Source of the DNA: Deltaproteobacteria bacterium
Lineage (GTDB): Bacteria > Myxococcota_A > UBA796 > GCA-2862545
Assembly: GCA_011376105.1 (NCBI GenBank)
Contig: DRPG01000496.1
Coordinates: 1-40,648 of the forward strand
Reading direction: 5' to 3'
Length of the DNA stretch: 40,648 bases
Shown in pieces: positions 1 through 7,206 of the stretch. The notes under the pieces are model-generated. The model worked only from the letters and a program-made list of their open reading frames with translations. It made no database searches and was not told the DNA's origin. Every line of letters starts with the position of its first letter. Position 1 is the stretch's first letter. The translations under genes were made by a program, and so were the position numbers.

Positions 1-262
1 CATCGGTGTAGTTGGCTGTGCCATCGCCGATCTCGGCGCCGACGTGGGTCCCCAGCCCCGACCGACGCTTGACATAGGGGGACGTGTACCACAGCAGGCC
101 AGGATCTGTGACGAGATCCCCCTCCGCCTTGTGCCGCCTCAGGCGGTAGTTGTAGTAGGGATTCGAGTCGTCCAGGGCGACGGAGTGGGCCGAATCCCCA
201 GACAGACCACGGGTTTGTTGATTGTCGGCTTGGAATAGACCAGCAACCCACTCGAAGGCCAT
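1..262 (-). CDS. Unrecognised protein, N-terminal 87 residues only (runs off left edge)
   Basis: Reading the minus strand from an ATG at 262-260 gives 87 codons without a stop up to the window edge, so this is a partial gene with its C-terminus missing. The start is supported by a GGAG about nine bases upstream. The protein begins MAFEWVAGLFQ and later has a Tyr/Asn-rich stretch (NPYYNYRLRRH) and a Gly-rich stretch (GAEIGDGTANY). No signal peptide or membrane segment is visible. I do not recognise the family. Codon choice is less GC-biased than in the neighbours: CAA, AAT, CTA, GGT and GTT codons cluster in the first 20 positions, which could mean foreign origin or a translation-initiation effect. 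It is divergent from the DUF1015 gene, with 116 bp between the two starts. Confidence 0.55.
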   Translation of the reverse strand, partial: MAFEWVAGLFQADNQQTRGLSGDSAHSVALDDSNPYYNYRLRRHKAEGDLVTDPGLLWYTSPYVKRRSGLGTHVGAEIGDGTANYTD

Positions 263-378
263 GGAGCTAGCTCCGGAGTTTGCCCGCGGGGGGCTTGGGA
301 ATGGAGGCATCGTAGCCATGAACCCAGCTGCGGGCCAGCGGTGCGGGGGATAGCTGGGGAGGCGTTGGGGGATTTCCC

Positions 379-1626
379 ATGGCTGATGTCCGTCCTTTCC
401 GTGCGCTGCGACCCCGTGACGATCTGGCGTCCCAGATCATCGCCCCCCCCTACGATGTCCTCGACGAGACAGCAGCCAGGGCCCTGGCGCAGGAGCCCCG
501 CTGCTTCGTGCGGGTGACGCGTGCTGAGGTGGATCTCCCTGAGGGGACCGATCCCCACTGTGAAGCAACGTATCACAAGGCTCGGGAGAACCTCGACGCC
601 TTCGTCTCCGACGGGCTGCTGGTCGAAGACCGCCGCCCCACCTACTACCTGTACGGTCAGGTGATGGGGGACCACGAACAGGTCGGGGTGCTCGCCGCCG
701 CCTCGGTGGCCGAGTACGACGACGGTGGGATCGCGAGGCACGAGCTGACCCGCCCCGACAAGGAAGACGATCGAACCCACCACATGGACGTGCTCGACGC
801 GCAGGTCGGGCTCGTGTTCCTCACCTACCGCCCCACCGATCGCCTCACCGAGCTGCTCGCCGAGCTCTCCAGCCGGGCCCCGGCGTGGGAGGTCACCACA
901 GAGGACGAGGTGATCCATCGGCTGTGGCCCGTCCCCCTCGATCGGGTGGAGGCGCTGAGGGCTGCGTTTGCGGAGGTGGATCGACTCTACATCGCAGACG
1001 GACACCACCGCTCCGCCGCCGCCAGCCGGATCCATGCCCAGCGCCGGACCGAGGCCTCCTCGGGCTTCCTCGCCGGGCTTTACCCTGCGGATCGGCTGCA
1101 GGTCTTGCCCTACAACCGGGTGATCTCGGATCTCAACGGGCACACCCCCGAGTCCTTCCTCGAGGCGATCGCCATGGCCTACGAGGTCCACGCCAACGGG
1201 CCCGACACCCCGATCCGGAGGGGGGAGCTGTCGATGTACCTCGACGATCGGTGGTTTCGCCTGATCGCACGCCCCGAGGTCCGCAGCTTCGATCCGGTGG
1301 CCGGGCTCGACGTCTCCATCCTCCAGGATCGTGTGCTCAGCCCCGTGCTGAGCATCGATGATCCCCGTCGATCGACTCGGATCTCCTTCGTGGGGGGGAT
1401 CCATGGGCCCGGGGCCCTGGAGGAGGCGGTGGACGCGGGCGCGGCGGTGGCGTTCCACCTGTACCCCACGGGCCTCGAGCAGCTGTTCGCGGTGGCCGAC
1501 GCCGGGGAGGTCATGCCCCCGAAGTCGACCTGGTTCGAGCCCAAGCTCCGGGAAGGGGTCGTCGTCCGCAGGCTGTCGTCCGCAGGCCGTCGTCCGCAGG
1601 CTCAGGGCACCGGGCGCCCGAGGTAG
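379..1626 (+). CDS. DUF1015 family protein
   Basis: This 415-residue protein matches the DUF1015 family in length and sequence. It has the usual N-terminus (VRPFRALRP, then APPYDVL), the HELTRPDKEDDRTHHM segment, and the family hallmark IADGHHR around residue 205. The biochemical role is not firmly established. DUF1015 genes are known to sit beside serA and serC in many bacteria, and serA and serC follow here at 2776 and 4229, so a link to serine or phosphoserine metabolism is a fair inference. The DGHHR motif resembles one in ParB/sulfiredoxin-fold free-serine kinases (SerK, SbnI); that comparison is mine. The ATG at 379 has only a weak upstream GGGG. The last 25 bp overlap the convergent response-regulator gene, and the C-terminal codons lie in a 14-bp triplicated repeat, so the tail is probably not functional sequence. 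Confidence 0.9.
   Translation: MADVRPFRALRPRDDLASQIIAPPYDVLDETAARALAQEPRCFVRVTRAEVDLPEGTDPHCEATYHKARENLDAFVSDGLLVEDRRPTYYLYGQVMGDHEQVGVLAAASVAEYDDGGIARHELTRPDKEDDRTHHMDVLDAQVGLVFLTYRPTDRLTELLAELSSRAPAWEVTTEDEVIHRLWPVPLDRVEALRAAFAEVDRLYIADGHHRSAAASRIHAQRRTEASSGFLAGLYPADRLQVLPYNRVISDLNGHTPESFLEAIAMAYEVHANGPDTPIRRGELSMYLDDRWFRLIARPEVRSFDPVAGLDVSILQDRVLSPVLSIDDPRRSTRISFVGGIHGPGALEEAVDAGAAVAFHLYPTGLEQLFAVADAGEVMPPKSTWFEPKLREGVVVRRLSSAGRRPQAQGTGRPR
1561..1602 (+). repeat. 14-bp tandem repeat, 3 copies, at a convergent gene overlap
   Basis: The unit GTCGTCCGCAGGC plus T or C occurs three times in a row (1561-1574, 1575-1588, 1589-1602). It encodes the end of the DUF1015 protein in three different frames, because 14 is not a multiple of three. 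Its last base is the first base of the stop triplet of the opposing gene. Confidence 0.85.
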
Positions 1627-2684
1627 TAGCCCTGGACCAGCCGAACCCCGCAGTCGGTCAGGGCGTCGAGCTCCTCGGAGGTCTCCACCCCCTCCGCGAT
1701 CACCGCGGCGTGGTGGGTCGCCCCGAAGCCCTGCAAGAAGCGGATCACGTCGCGTTGTTGGGGGCTGTGCTGCAGATCCTGCACCAAGCCCATGTCGATC
1801 TTGATGTAGCGGGGCTTGAGCCGGACCAGGTTGGTCAGGGTGGCGTGCCCTCCGCCCAGATCGTCCATCGCGATCGTGAACCCCCGCCCCCGGAGCACCT
1901 CCACCGAGGCCTCCCAGCCCTCGATCCTCGACAGATCGAGGCGCTCGGTGATCTCGAAGACCACGCGCTCGGCGGCGTGATCCAGGTGGGTGAGCCCCCG
2001 GGACAGGCCGCCTGGATCGCTTAGCTGGGTCGGGTGCAGGTTCACGAACAACAGCTGATCGGTGGGCAGGGCCTCGAGGCGCTGGGCGGCGAGCTCCAGC
2101 ACGACCGCACCGAGCCGCATCACCCAGCCATGGCGCTCTGCGACCTCGAGCAGCGTGGTGGGGGTGTCGAGGACGGGGTGGGAGGATCGCAGCAGGGCCT
2201 CGTGGGCGAAGGGGACCCTCGAGCCATCGTCTTCGATGCGCACGATCGGCTGCAGCGCCAGGCTCAGCCGGTCGATCCGGATCGCCTCGCTGAGGTGCCC
2301 CACGCTCCCCATCTGGGCCAGGGCGCTCTGGACCGCCTCGAGCAGGGCCGACGTCCCGATGGGCTTGCTGATGATCTGCCCGGCACCGCCGGTGTTGACC
2401 GCGTCGCGGAACACCTCGCCCTCGGAGCGGCCGGTGAGCAGGATCCGGGCGCAGTGGGGGCGGATCCTGCGCAGGGCCTGCAGCACGGTGGTGCCGGTGC
2501 CGAACGGGAGCGTGTAGTCAACGATGGCACAGTCCAGCTCACAGAGGTGGATCTGCTCGATGGCGTCCTCCACCTCAGCGGCAACGACGACCTCGTGCCC
2601 CGCGCTCCTCAAGGCCCTTCGGATGGCCTCGAGCAAGGTGCGATCGTCGTCGACTATGAGGATCCTTGAGATCGCAACCTCCAA
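1602..2684 (-). CDS. Response regulator with EAL (c-di-GMP phosphodiesterase) domain
   Basis: An N-terminal receiver domain (about residues 1-125) is followed by an EAL domain. The receiver has the acidic pair (IVDDD), a phospho-acceptor Asp in AIVDYTLP, the Thr in LLTG and the Lys in SKP. The EAL domain keeps every usual catalytic position: EALLR, VNLHPTQL, FEITER, DDLGGG, YIKID, AEGVET and VQGYYLG. It should therefore hydrolyse c-di-GMP, with phosphorylation as the likely input; no partner kinase is adjacent. The start is uncertain. Coordinates use TTG at 2684, but that codon overlaps the GGAGG. An ATC at 2672-2670 lies exactly five bases after GGAGG and would give the classic receiver N-terminus SRILIVDDD right after the initiator. 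The 3' end overlaps the DUF1015 gene by 25 bp; the gene is divergent from serA. Confidence 0.92.
   Translation of the reverse strand: MEVAISRILIVDDDRTLLEAIRRALRSAGHEVVVAAEVEDAIEQIHLCELDCAIVDYTLPFGTGTTVLQALRRIRPHCARILLTGRSEGEVFRDAVNTGGAGQIISKPIGTSALLEAVQSALAQMGSVGHLSEAIRIDRLSLALQPIVRIEDDGSRVPFAHEALLRSSHPVLDTPTTLLEVAERHGWVMRLGAVVLELAAQRLEALPTDQLLFVNLHPTQLSDPGGLSRGLTHLDHAAERVVFEITERLDLSRIEGWEASVEVLRGRGFTIAMDDLGGGHATLTNLVRLKPRYIKIDMGLVQDLQHSPQQRDVIRFLQGFGATHHAAVIAEGVETSEELDALTDCGVRLVQGYYLGRPVP
2670..2682 (-). promoter_or_regulatory. Ribosome binding site pointing to an AUC start
   Basis: On the minus strand GGAGG (2682-2678) is followed by TTGCG and then ATC (2672-2670). The only conventional in-frame start nearby, TTG at 2684-2682, overlaps the GGAGG and has no site of its own upstream. 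The five-base spacing is the same as for serA, pntB and several GTG or TTG starts in this window. Confidence 0.5.
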
Positions 2685-2775
2685 GGTCCAGGATGCATGA
2701 CTGTACTGCAAACATAGCCCAACGAGGTCCAGGGACGAACCAGGACCCGATCTCCTCACCCGGTCGGAGGCTCTC

Positions 2776-3972
2776 ATGCGCGTGTTGATCGCAGACAAGC
2801 TCCATGACGCTGCCCGTACCCGGCTCGCCGCCAGCGGCTTCGAGGTCCGCGCCGAGCCTGGGCTGTCGGGCGAGGCGCTGGTCGCACGGCTCGCCGAGCT
2901 CGATCCAGAGATCCTGGTGGTCCGCTCCACCGCGGTGACCGAGGCCCACACCCTCGCGGGCCCGCGGCTGTCGCTGATCGTGCGAGGGGGCGCGGGGGTG
3001 AACACCATCGACGTGGCGGCGTGCTCGCGGCGGGGGATCTTCGTCGCCAACTGCCCGGGCAAGAACGCGGTGGCGGTCGCAGAGCTGACCCTGGCCCTGG
3101 CCCTGGCCCTGGATCGCTCGATCCCCGACAACGTCTCCGATCTCCGGGCCGGGCGATGGGACAAGGCACGCTACGCCAAGGGGCGGGGCCTGTCGGGCCG
3201 GACCCTGGGGATCCTTGGGGTGGGCGCGATCGGGGAGGCCGTCGCCGAGCGGGCGGCGGCGTTTGGGATGACGGTGGTGGGCTGGTCCCGCTCCCTGACC
3301 GATGCAGGCGCCGCCCGGATCGGGATCGTCCGCCTGGACACCCCCCAGGCCGTGGCGAGGCGCGCCGACGTGCTGTCGATCCACCTCGCCCTGACGCCGG
3401 AGACCCGGGGGCTGATCGGCGAGTCGATCTTCTCTGCGATGGCGCCAGGGAGCCTGTTCCTGAACACCAGCCGGGCGGAGGTGGTGGACGAGGGCGCGCT
3501 GCAGCGGGCCCTGGAGCGGGGGATCCGGGCGGGCCTCGACGTGTTCTCCGGTGAGCCCACCGACAAGACCGCCCCGTTCTCCCACCCCCTCGCCTCCCAC
3601 CCCTCAGTCTACGGTACGCACCACATCGGAGCCTCCACTGAGCAGGCCCAGCTGGCCGTCGGAGACGAGATCTGCAGGATCGCCGAGACGTTCCGCGACG
3701 AAGGGCGCGTGATCAACGGGATCAACCGGGTGATCACCTCCTCCGCCAGCCACCGGCTGGTGGTGCGCCACCTCGATCAGGTGGGGGTGCTCGCCCGGAT
3801 CCTCGAGCCCCTGAGCGAGGCGGGGATCAACGTCCAGGAGATGGAGAACATCGTGTTCCCTGCCGGAGCCGCGATCGCGCGGATCCAGATCTCGTCCGAG
3901 CCCTCCCCCCAGCTGCTCGAGGCGCTGCAGGCGCTGTCGGCGGTGCTGAACGTGTCGGTGGTGACGCTGTAG
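2776..3972 (+). CDS. serA: D-3-phosphoglycerate dehydrogenase
   Basis: The 398-residue protein oxidises 3-phosphoglycerate to 3-phosphohydroxypyruvate with NAD+, the first step of serine synthesis, in the cytoplasm. The Rossmann motif is LGILGVGAIGEA (around residue 145). The catalytic Arg lies in NTSRAEVVDE, the Glu in FSGEP and the His in GTHHIGASTEQAQ. A C-terminal ACT domain (about residues 327-398, starting RLVVRHLDQVGVLARI) suggests serine feedback. There is no intervening ASB domain, so this is a short form. The ATG has an ideal GGAGG five bases upstream. The next gene on this strand, serC, begins 256 bp downstream after a repeat array. The gene's last bases are duplicated just after the stop. 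Confidence 0.96.
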   Translation: MRVLIADKLHDAARTRLAASGFEVRAEPGLSGEALVARLAELDPEILVVRSTAVTEAHTLAGPRLSLIVRGGAGVNTIDVAACSRRGIFVANCPGKNAVAVAELTLALALALDRSIPDNVSDLRAGRWDKARYAKGRGLSGRTLGILGVGAIGEAVAERAAAFGMTVVGWSRSLTDAGAARIGIVRLDTPQAVARRADVLSIHLALTPETRGLIGESIFSAMAPGSLFLNTSRAEVVDEGALQRALERGIRAGLDVFSGEPTDKTAPFSHPLASHPSVYGTHHIGASTEQAQLAVGDEICRIAETFRDEGRVINGINRVITSSASHRLVVRHLDQVGVLARILEPLSEAGINVQEMENIVFPAGAAIARIQISSEPSPQLLEALQALSAVLNVSVVTL

Positions 3973-4027
3973 GGCCCCGCGCCAGCCCTCCCCCAAGACG
4001 CTGCAGGGCCCCCGCGCCAGCCCTCCC
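3963..4027 (+). repeat. Direct duplication of the serA 3' end
   Basis: About 30 bp spanning the serA stop codon (3963-3992) recur almost unchanged at 3997-4027, with one extra C and TAG changed to CAG. This looks like a local tandem duplication that did not affect the coding sequence. Confidence 0.8.
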
Positions 4028-4040
4028 TCGATCCCCGGCC

Positions 4041-4190
4041 GGCCACGGCGGGTACCGCCGCGGAGGCCACGGCGGGCGCCGCGGAGGCTACGGCGGGCGC
4101 CGCGGAGGCTACGGCGGGCGCCGCGGAGGCTATGGCGGGCGCCGCGGAGGCTATGGCGGGCGCCGCGGAGGCCACGGCGGGCGCCGCGGA
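4041..4190 (+). repeat. 21-bp tandem repeat (7 units) between serA and serC
   Basis: One 24-bp unit (4041-4064) is followed by six 21-bp units (4065-4190) of the form GGC-YAY-GGCGGGCGCCGCGGA. The units differ only at C/T in the second codon position group (CAC, CAC, TAC, TAC, TAT, TAT, CAC along the array). Read on the plus strand they spell a repeated GG(H/Y)GGRR peptide like the RGG tails of RNA-binding proteins, but no start codon opens that frame. On the minus strand they spell an Ala/Pro/Val repeat. Each unit contains GCGCCGCGG-type self-complementary sequence, so the serA-serC transcript could fold strongly here. Confidence 0.9.
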
Positions 4191-4228
4191 GGCAACAGGA
4201 TAGGCAGGCTGCTGCACGGAGGGACGCG

Positions 4229-5314
4229 ATGGCTCGGATCCACAACTTCTCGGCTGGCCCTGCGGTGCTGCCCGAGCCCGTGCTGCGCCGGACCCAGGCC
4301 GCGCTGTGGGAGTACGGCGACAGCGGGCTCGGGATCGCGGAGTGCAGCCACCGCTCGGCGCTGTTCGAGGGTGTGATCCAGGCCGCGCGGGAGCGGATCA
4401 CCCGCCTGCTCCACCTCGACGAGGATCAGGTCGTGCTGTTCCTCCAGGGCGGTGCCCGGAGCCAGTTCTACATGTGGCCCGCCAACGTGCTGCGGGGGGG
4501 GCGGGCGGTCTACCTCAACACCGGGCGCTGGGCCGATCTGGCCGCCGCAGACGCAGCCCGCTACGGCACGGTCCACACCGCGTTCTCCAGCAAGGAGGCC
4601 GGCTGGGATCGGGTCCCCTCACCCGGCGAGATCAGCTCCGCCGGAGACGGTGCGGTCTATCTGCACTACACCTCGAACAACACCGTGGCCGGGACCGAGT
4701 TCAGCCAGATCCCCGACGCGGGCGGGGCGATCCTGGCCTGCGACATGAGCTCGAACTTCCTCTCCCGCCCCATCGACGGCTCCCGCTTTGGCTTCGTCTA
4801 CGCCGGCGCGCAAAAAAACCTGGGCCCCTCGGGGGTCACCGTGGTGATCGTCCGGCGCTCGCTGCTGCCCCGGATGGATCCGGAGCTCCCCGCGATGCTG
4901 CAGTACGCGAAGCAGGTCGAGAGAGACTCGATGCTCAACACGCCCTGCACCTTCGGGATCTATGTGATCGGCGAGGTGTGCCGCTGGCTCGAGGAAGACA
5001 TGGGCGGTCTCAGGGGGATCGAGTCCCGCAACATCAAGCAGTCCGAGCGGATCTATGCCGAGATCGATCGCACGGGGTTTTGGAAGGGCAAGGTGGCGCG
5101 GTCCAGCCGCTCGCGGATGAACGTCACCTTCAGCAGCGGAGACGCAGCCCTCGACACCGCGTTCCACACCTCAGCGGCGGCCGGGGGGCTGTCGGGCCTC
5201 AAGGGCCACAGCTCGGTGGGGGGGCTCCGGGCCAGCCTGTACAACGCCCAGACAGACGAAGCCGTCGATGCATTGGTCGAGTTCATGCGAGCGTTCGAGC
5301 AAACCCACGGCTGA
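4229..5314 (+). CDS. serC: Phosphoserine aminotransferase
   Basis: The 361-residue PLP enzyme transfers the amino group from glutamate to 3-phosphohydroxypyruvate, giving 3-phosphoserine, the second step of serine synthesis. The family start HNFSAGPAVLP, the FLQGGARSQF substrate loop and the PLP lysine in GAQKNLGPSG (Lys196) are all present; family length is normal. The start has GGAGG six bases upstream. It follows serA on the same strand, with the repeat array between, and overlaps nothing. The DUF1292 gene starts 10 bp after its stop, so these two are probably cotranscribed. No serB was found in the window. Confidence 0.96.
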   Translation: MARIHNFSAGPAVLPEPVLRRTQAALWEYGDSGLGIAECSHRSALFEGVIQAARERITRLLHLDEDQVVLFLQGGARSQFYMWPANVLRGGRAVYLNTGRWADLAAADAARYGTVHTAFSSKEAGWDRVPSPGEISSAGDGAVYLHYTSNNTVAGTEFSQIPDAGGAILACDMSSNFLSRPIDGSRFGFVYAGAQKNLGPSGVTVVIVRRSLLPRMDPELPAMLQYAKQVERDSMLNTPCTFGIYVIGEVCRWLEEDMGGLRGIESRNIKQSERIYAEIDRTGFWKGKVARSSRSRMNVTFSSGDAALDTAFHTSAAAGGLSGLKGHSSVGGLRASLYNAQTDEAVDALVEFMRAFEQTHG

Positions 5315-5324
5315 GGTGCAGGCC

Positions 5325-5645
5325 ATGTCCCCAGAGCACGAGAACGGTGAGGGTCACGTCGACGGGTTCGACGACTCCGAGACCCTGAGCGAAGACGATC
5401 TGGTCACGATCACCGACGACAGCGGCGTGGAGTATCTCTGCGTGATCCTCGAGGTGATCGAGTACTCGGGCTCCGAGTACGTGATGCTGTCCCCGAAGGA
5501 TCAGCTGGAGGACGAGGACGCAGAGGAGATCGATCGGTTCTTGTTCCGGTACGAGCTCACCGGGGACGGGACCCCGACGTTCTCCTACATCGAAGACGAC
5601 GAGGTCTTCGATGCGATCCTCGAGATCTTCGACGCGTTGCTGTAG
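5325..5645 (+). CDS. DUF1292 family small acidic protein
   Basis: A 106-residue, strongly acidic protein with the DUF1292 pattern: a DLVTITDDSGVEY strand, an EYVMLSPKDQ strand, a FRYEL strand and the closing EDDEVFDAILEIFD helix. The family (for example YrzB) has no known function. The start ATG at 5325 was preferred over an upstream in-frame ATG at 5268, because the latter lies inside serC and gives an unrelated Ser-rich extension; only a weak GAGGTG precedes 5325. Ten bases separate it from serC, suggesting cotranscription. It converges on rlmH with a 10-bp gap. Confidence 0.85.
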   Translation: MSPEHENGEGHVDGFDDSETLSEDDLVTITDDSGVEYLCVILEVIEYSGSEYVMLSPKDQLEDEDAEEIDRFLFRYELTGDGTPTFSYIEDDEVFDAILEIFDALL

Positions 5646-5655
5646 CTGTGGCTCC

Positions 5656-6114
5656 TCAGTGGTGGTAGGGCACGCCCTCGAGCAGGGTCATGGCGCGGTA
5701 GAGCTGCTCATAGAGCAGCACCCGGGCCACCTCGTGGTTGAGCACCAGCTCAGACAGCCGCACCGTGCGCCAGGCTGAGGCCCGCAGGGCCGCACCATGT
5801 CCGTAGGGCCCCCCCAGGGCAAAGGCCAGCCGGCCGGCCCGCCGGCCCTCGTCGACCAGGCGGGCGAAGGCCTCGGTGCTCAGCGTCTCCCCCCGCTCGT
5901 CGAGGGCGACGAGCTGAGCCCGGGCGCCAGCCGCCAGCAGCCGCTCGGCCTCTGCGCGCCGGACCACCTCCACGTCCCCCCGGAAGCGCTCCGGGCGGAC
6001 GCTGTGCTCCTCGATCCCGCCATAACGACGGAGCCGTCGGGTGTAGTCCTCGACGGCCTCGTTGGCCCATCCCGTCCTGGATCGGCCCACCGTCCACACG
6101 CTGAACCGCGCCAT
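5656..6114 (-). CDS. rlmH: 23S rRNA (pseudouridine1915-N3)-methyltransferase
   Basis: The 152-residue protein has the length and knot signature of the RlmH SPOUT family. It contains the SAM-binding loop ALGGPYGHG, the conserved helix LNHEVARVLLYEQLYRA and the usual YHH C-terminus. RlmH methylates pseudouridine 1915 in helix 69 of 23S rRNA on the assembled 70S ribosome. The ATG at 6114 gives the family-typical start (MARFSVWTVG); a longer in-frame extension would run back through the rsfS end and has no family support. It lies 58 bp downstream of rsfS on the same strand, the classic rsfS-rlmH order. Confidence 0.95.
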   Translation of the reverse strand: MARFSVWTVGRSRTGWANEAVEDYTRRLRRYGGIEEHSVRPERFRGDVEVVRRAEAERLLAAGARAQLVALDERGETLSTEAFARLVDEGRRAGRLAFALGGPYGHGAALRASAWRTVRLSELVLNHEVARVLLYEQLYRAMTLLEGVPYHH

Positions 6115-6172
6115 CGTCCCTCGCTCCTTGCCCCACGGCCCGCGGGGACGCTCGAGCGCTCCCGCAGGCGGG

Positions 6173-6580
6173 TCAGGCCCCGAAGGGCTCGGGGAAGCGC
6201 TCGTCTTTGTCCTCAGCGCTCCCCTCGACCTGGGGGATCTCGAGCCTGGGGGCGTCCGCCCACAGCCCGTCGAGGTTGTAGAACGCCCTGAGGGGTGCGT
6301 CGAAGATGTGCACCACCACCGACTCGAAGTCCACCAGGACCCAACGAGCGGCGGGCAAGCCCTCGATCCCTGCACAGGGCAGATCCAGCTCCCGCTTCCC
6401 GATCTGCCGGATCTCATCGGCCATCGCCTGTACATGGCGGCGGTTTCGCGCCGTGCAGAGCACGAAGAGATCGGTGTAGTCGACCAGCTCGCGCATGTCG
6501 AGGATCACGACATCGGTTGCGTTGAGAGAGAGTGCAGCGGCGGCCAACGCCTCCGCGACGGCCTCTGGCTCGATGGTCAC
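6173..6580 (-). CDS. rsfS: Ribosomal silencing factor RsfS
   Basis: A 135-residue RsfS/Iojap protein, which binds L14 on the 50S subunit and blocks subunit joining when nutrients are scarce. Family signatures include VVILDMRELVDYTDLFVLCTA, HVQAMADEI, and the segment ARWVLVDFESVVVHIF that forms the L14-facing sheet. The acidic C-terminal tail of about 20 residues is extra. Coordinates use GTG at 6580-6578, but this GTG is part of the AGGAGGTG ribosome site. An ATC at 6574-6572 sits five bases after AGGAGG and may be the true initiator, shortening the protein by two residues. A consensus TATAAT lies just upstream. Confidence 0.95.
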   Translation of the reverse strand: MTIEPEAVAEALAAAALSLNATDVVILDMRELVDYTDLFVLCTARNRRHVQAMADEIRQIGKRELDLPCAGIEGLPAARWVLVDFESVVVHIFDAPLRAFYNLDGLWADAPRLEIPQVEGSAEDKDERFPEPFGA

Positions 6581-6585
6581 CTCCT
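6572..6585 (-). promoter_or_regulatory. Ribosome binding site of rsfS, favouring an AUC start
   Basis: AGGAGG (6585-6580) is followed by TGACC and ATC (6574-6572). The alternative GTG (6580-6578) shares its first base with the AGGAGG, so the site cannot serve it at normal spacing. No other in-frame start codon lies upstream before a stop. Confidence 0.5.
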
Positions 6586-6592
6586 GTGCCTC

Positions 6593-6598
6593 ATTATA
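6593..6598 (-). promoter_or_regulatory. Consensus -10 box for rsfS-rlmH
   Basis: The minus strand reads TATAAT at 6598-6593, a perfect -10 hexamer in otherwise very GC-rich DNA. Transcription would begin near 6586, leaving a leader of about a dozen bases that starts at the AGGAGG itself. No convincing -35 hexamer is visible at 16-18 bases. Confidence 0.5.
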
Positions 6599-6649
6599 GC
6601 CCCGAGCCTCGGAGGTTCATCCCCTGTCTATGTCGAATCGTGCCCTGGC

Positions 6650-6672
6650 CCTCAGAATCCTGAGGTTTTGTT
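6650..6672 (+). terminator. Small hairpin followed by T-run (plus orientation)
   Basis: CCTCAG (6650-6655), a four-base loop and CTGAGG (6660-6665) form a 6-bp stem followed directly by TTTTGTT. It has intrinsic-terminator form on the plus strand, although both flanking genes are on the minus strand; it could stop antisense transcripts entering the small secreted-protein gene. On the minus strand it is a plain hairpin just after that gene's stop. Confidence 0.35.
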
Positions 6673-6675
6673 CAC

Positions 6676-7113
6676 CTACGAGGCGCCCTTGGAGAAGGTG
6701 GTGACCACCAGGTAGCGGACCCCATCGACCTCGAGCACCTTGCCCTGAAGCTCGAGGCGAGCCTGCAGCGAGCCTTGGCGATCGAGCAGATCGAGCACCT
6801 CGTTCGCGACGACGTGGATCCTGCCGTTGGGGCCGACGGTGTAGGGGGCCGCGACCCTCGACGCCAGCTCGTTGTGGCTCTCGATCAGGTGGCCCACGTA
6901 GGTGTAGGGCACGCCCTCGTCAAGCACGCGCTCCGCCATCATCGCGGTGGTCCACGAGCAGTTGCTGAGGCCGATCAGCTCTGCGCGCTTGGCGCTCTCG
7001 CTGGGATCGAGCGCCTCGGGCCGATCCCCGTCTGTGCAGGCAGGATCATCGGGCCCGCCACAGGCCCAGGAGCCGGTGGCGGTCATCAAGGTCGCGAGGA
7101 GGCCATGGATCAT
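6676..7113 (-). CDS. Small putative secreted or lipid-anchored protein
   Basis: A 145-residue protein. The chosen ATG at 7113 has GGAG upstream and gives a short hydrophobic N-terminus (MIHGLLATLMTATGSWAC) that ends in Cys. This resembles a signal peptide with an imperfect lipobox, so export to the periplasm or outer membrane is likely but not certain. The mature part starts with a Cys/Asp-rich linker, then has a helix-rich region and ends with a strand pair (LQGKVLEVDGVRYLVVTTF) suggesting a small beta-domain. I do not recognise a family. It sits between obg and rsfS on the same strand, 93 bp after obg. Confidence 0.7.
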   Translation of the reverse strand: MIHGLLATLMTATGSWACGGPDDPACTDGDRPEALDPSESAKRAELIGLSNCSWTTAMMAERVLDEGVPYTYVGHLIESHNELASRVAAPYTVGPNGRIHVVANEVLDLLDRQGSLQARLELQGKVLEVDGVRYLVVTTFSKGAS

Positions 7114-7206
7114 CGGGGGGACTCCAGCCAGACGCGAGCAACCTACCCACACCGCAACGACTGCTCAAGGCACCCACGACAAACGATGACCCCGGGGGGA
7201 TCCGGC

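Noticed and set aside
139-1458. Long minus-strand frame opposite the DUF1015 gene
   Set aside because: Low-complexity Gly/Pro/Arg/Val/His composition, no domain, and fully antisense to a gene with clear family motifs; typical of GC-rich DNA.
2685-3164. N-terminal extension of the response regulator/EAL gene by 160 residues
   Set aside because: It would run antisense through the serA start, has Arg/Ser-rich composition, and receivers start right at the ILIVDDD strand.
3777-4217. Ala/Pro/Val-rich minus-strand protein over the 21-bp repeats
   Set aside because: Antisense to serA for half its length, no ribosome site, and repeat-driven composition.
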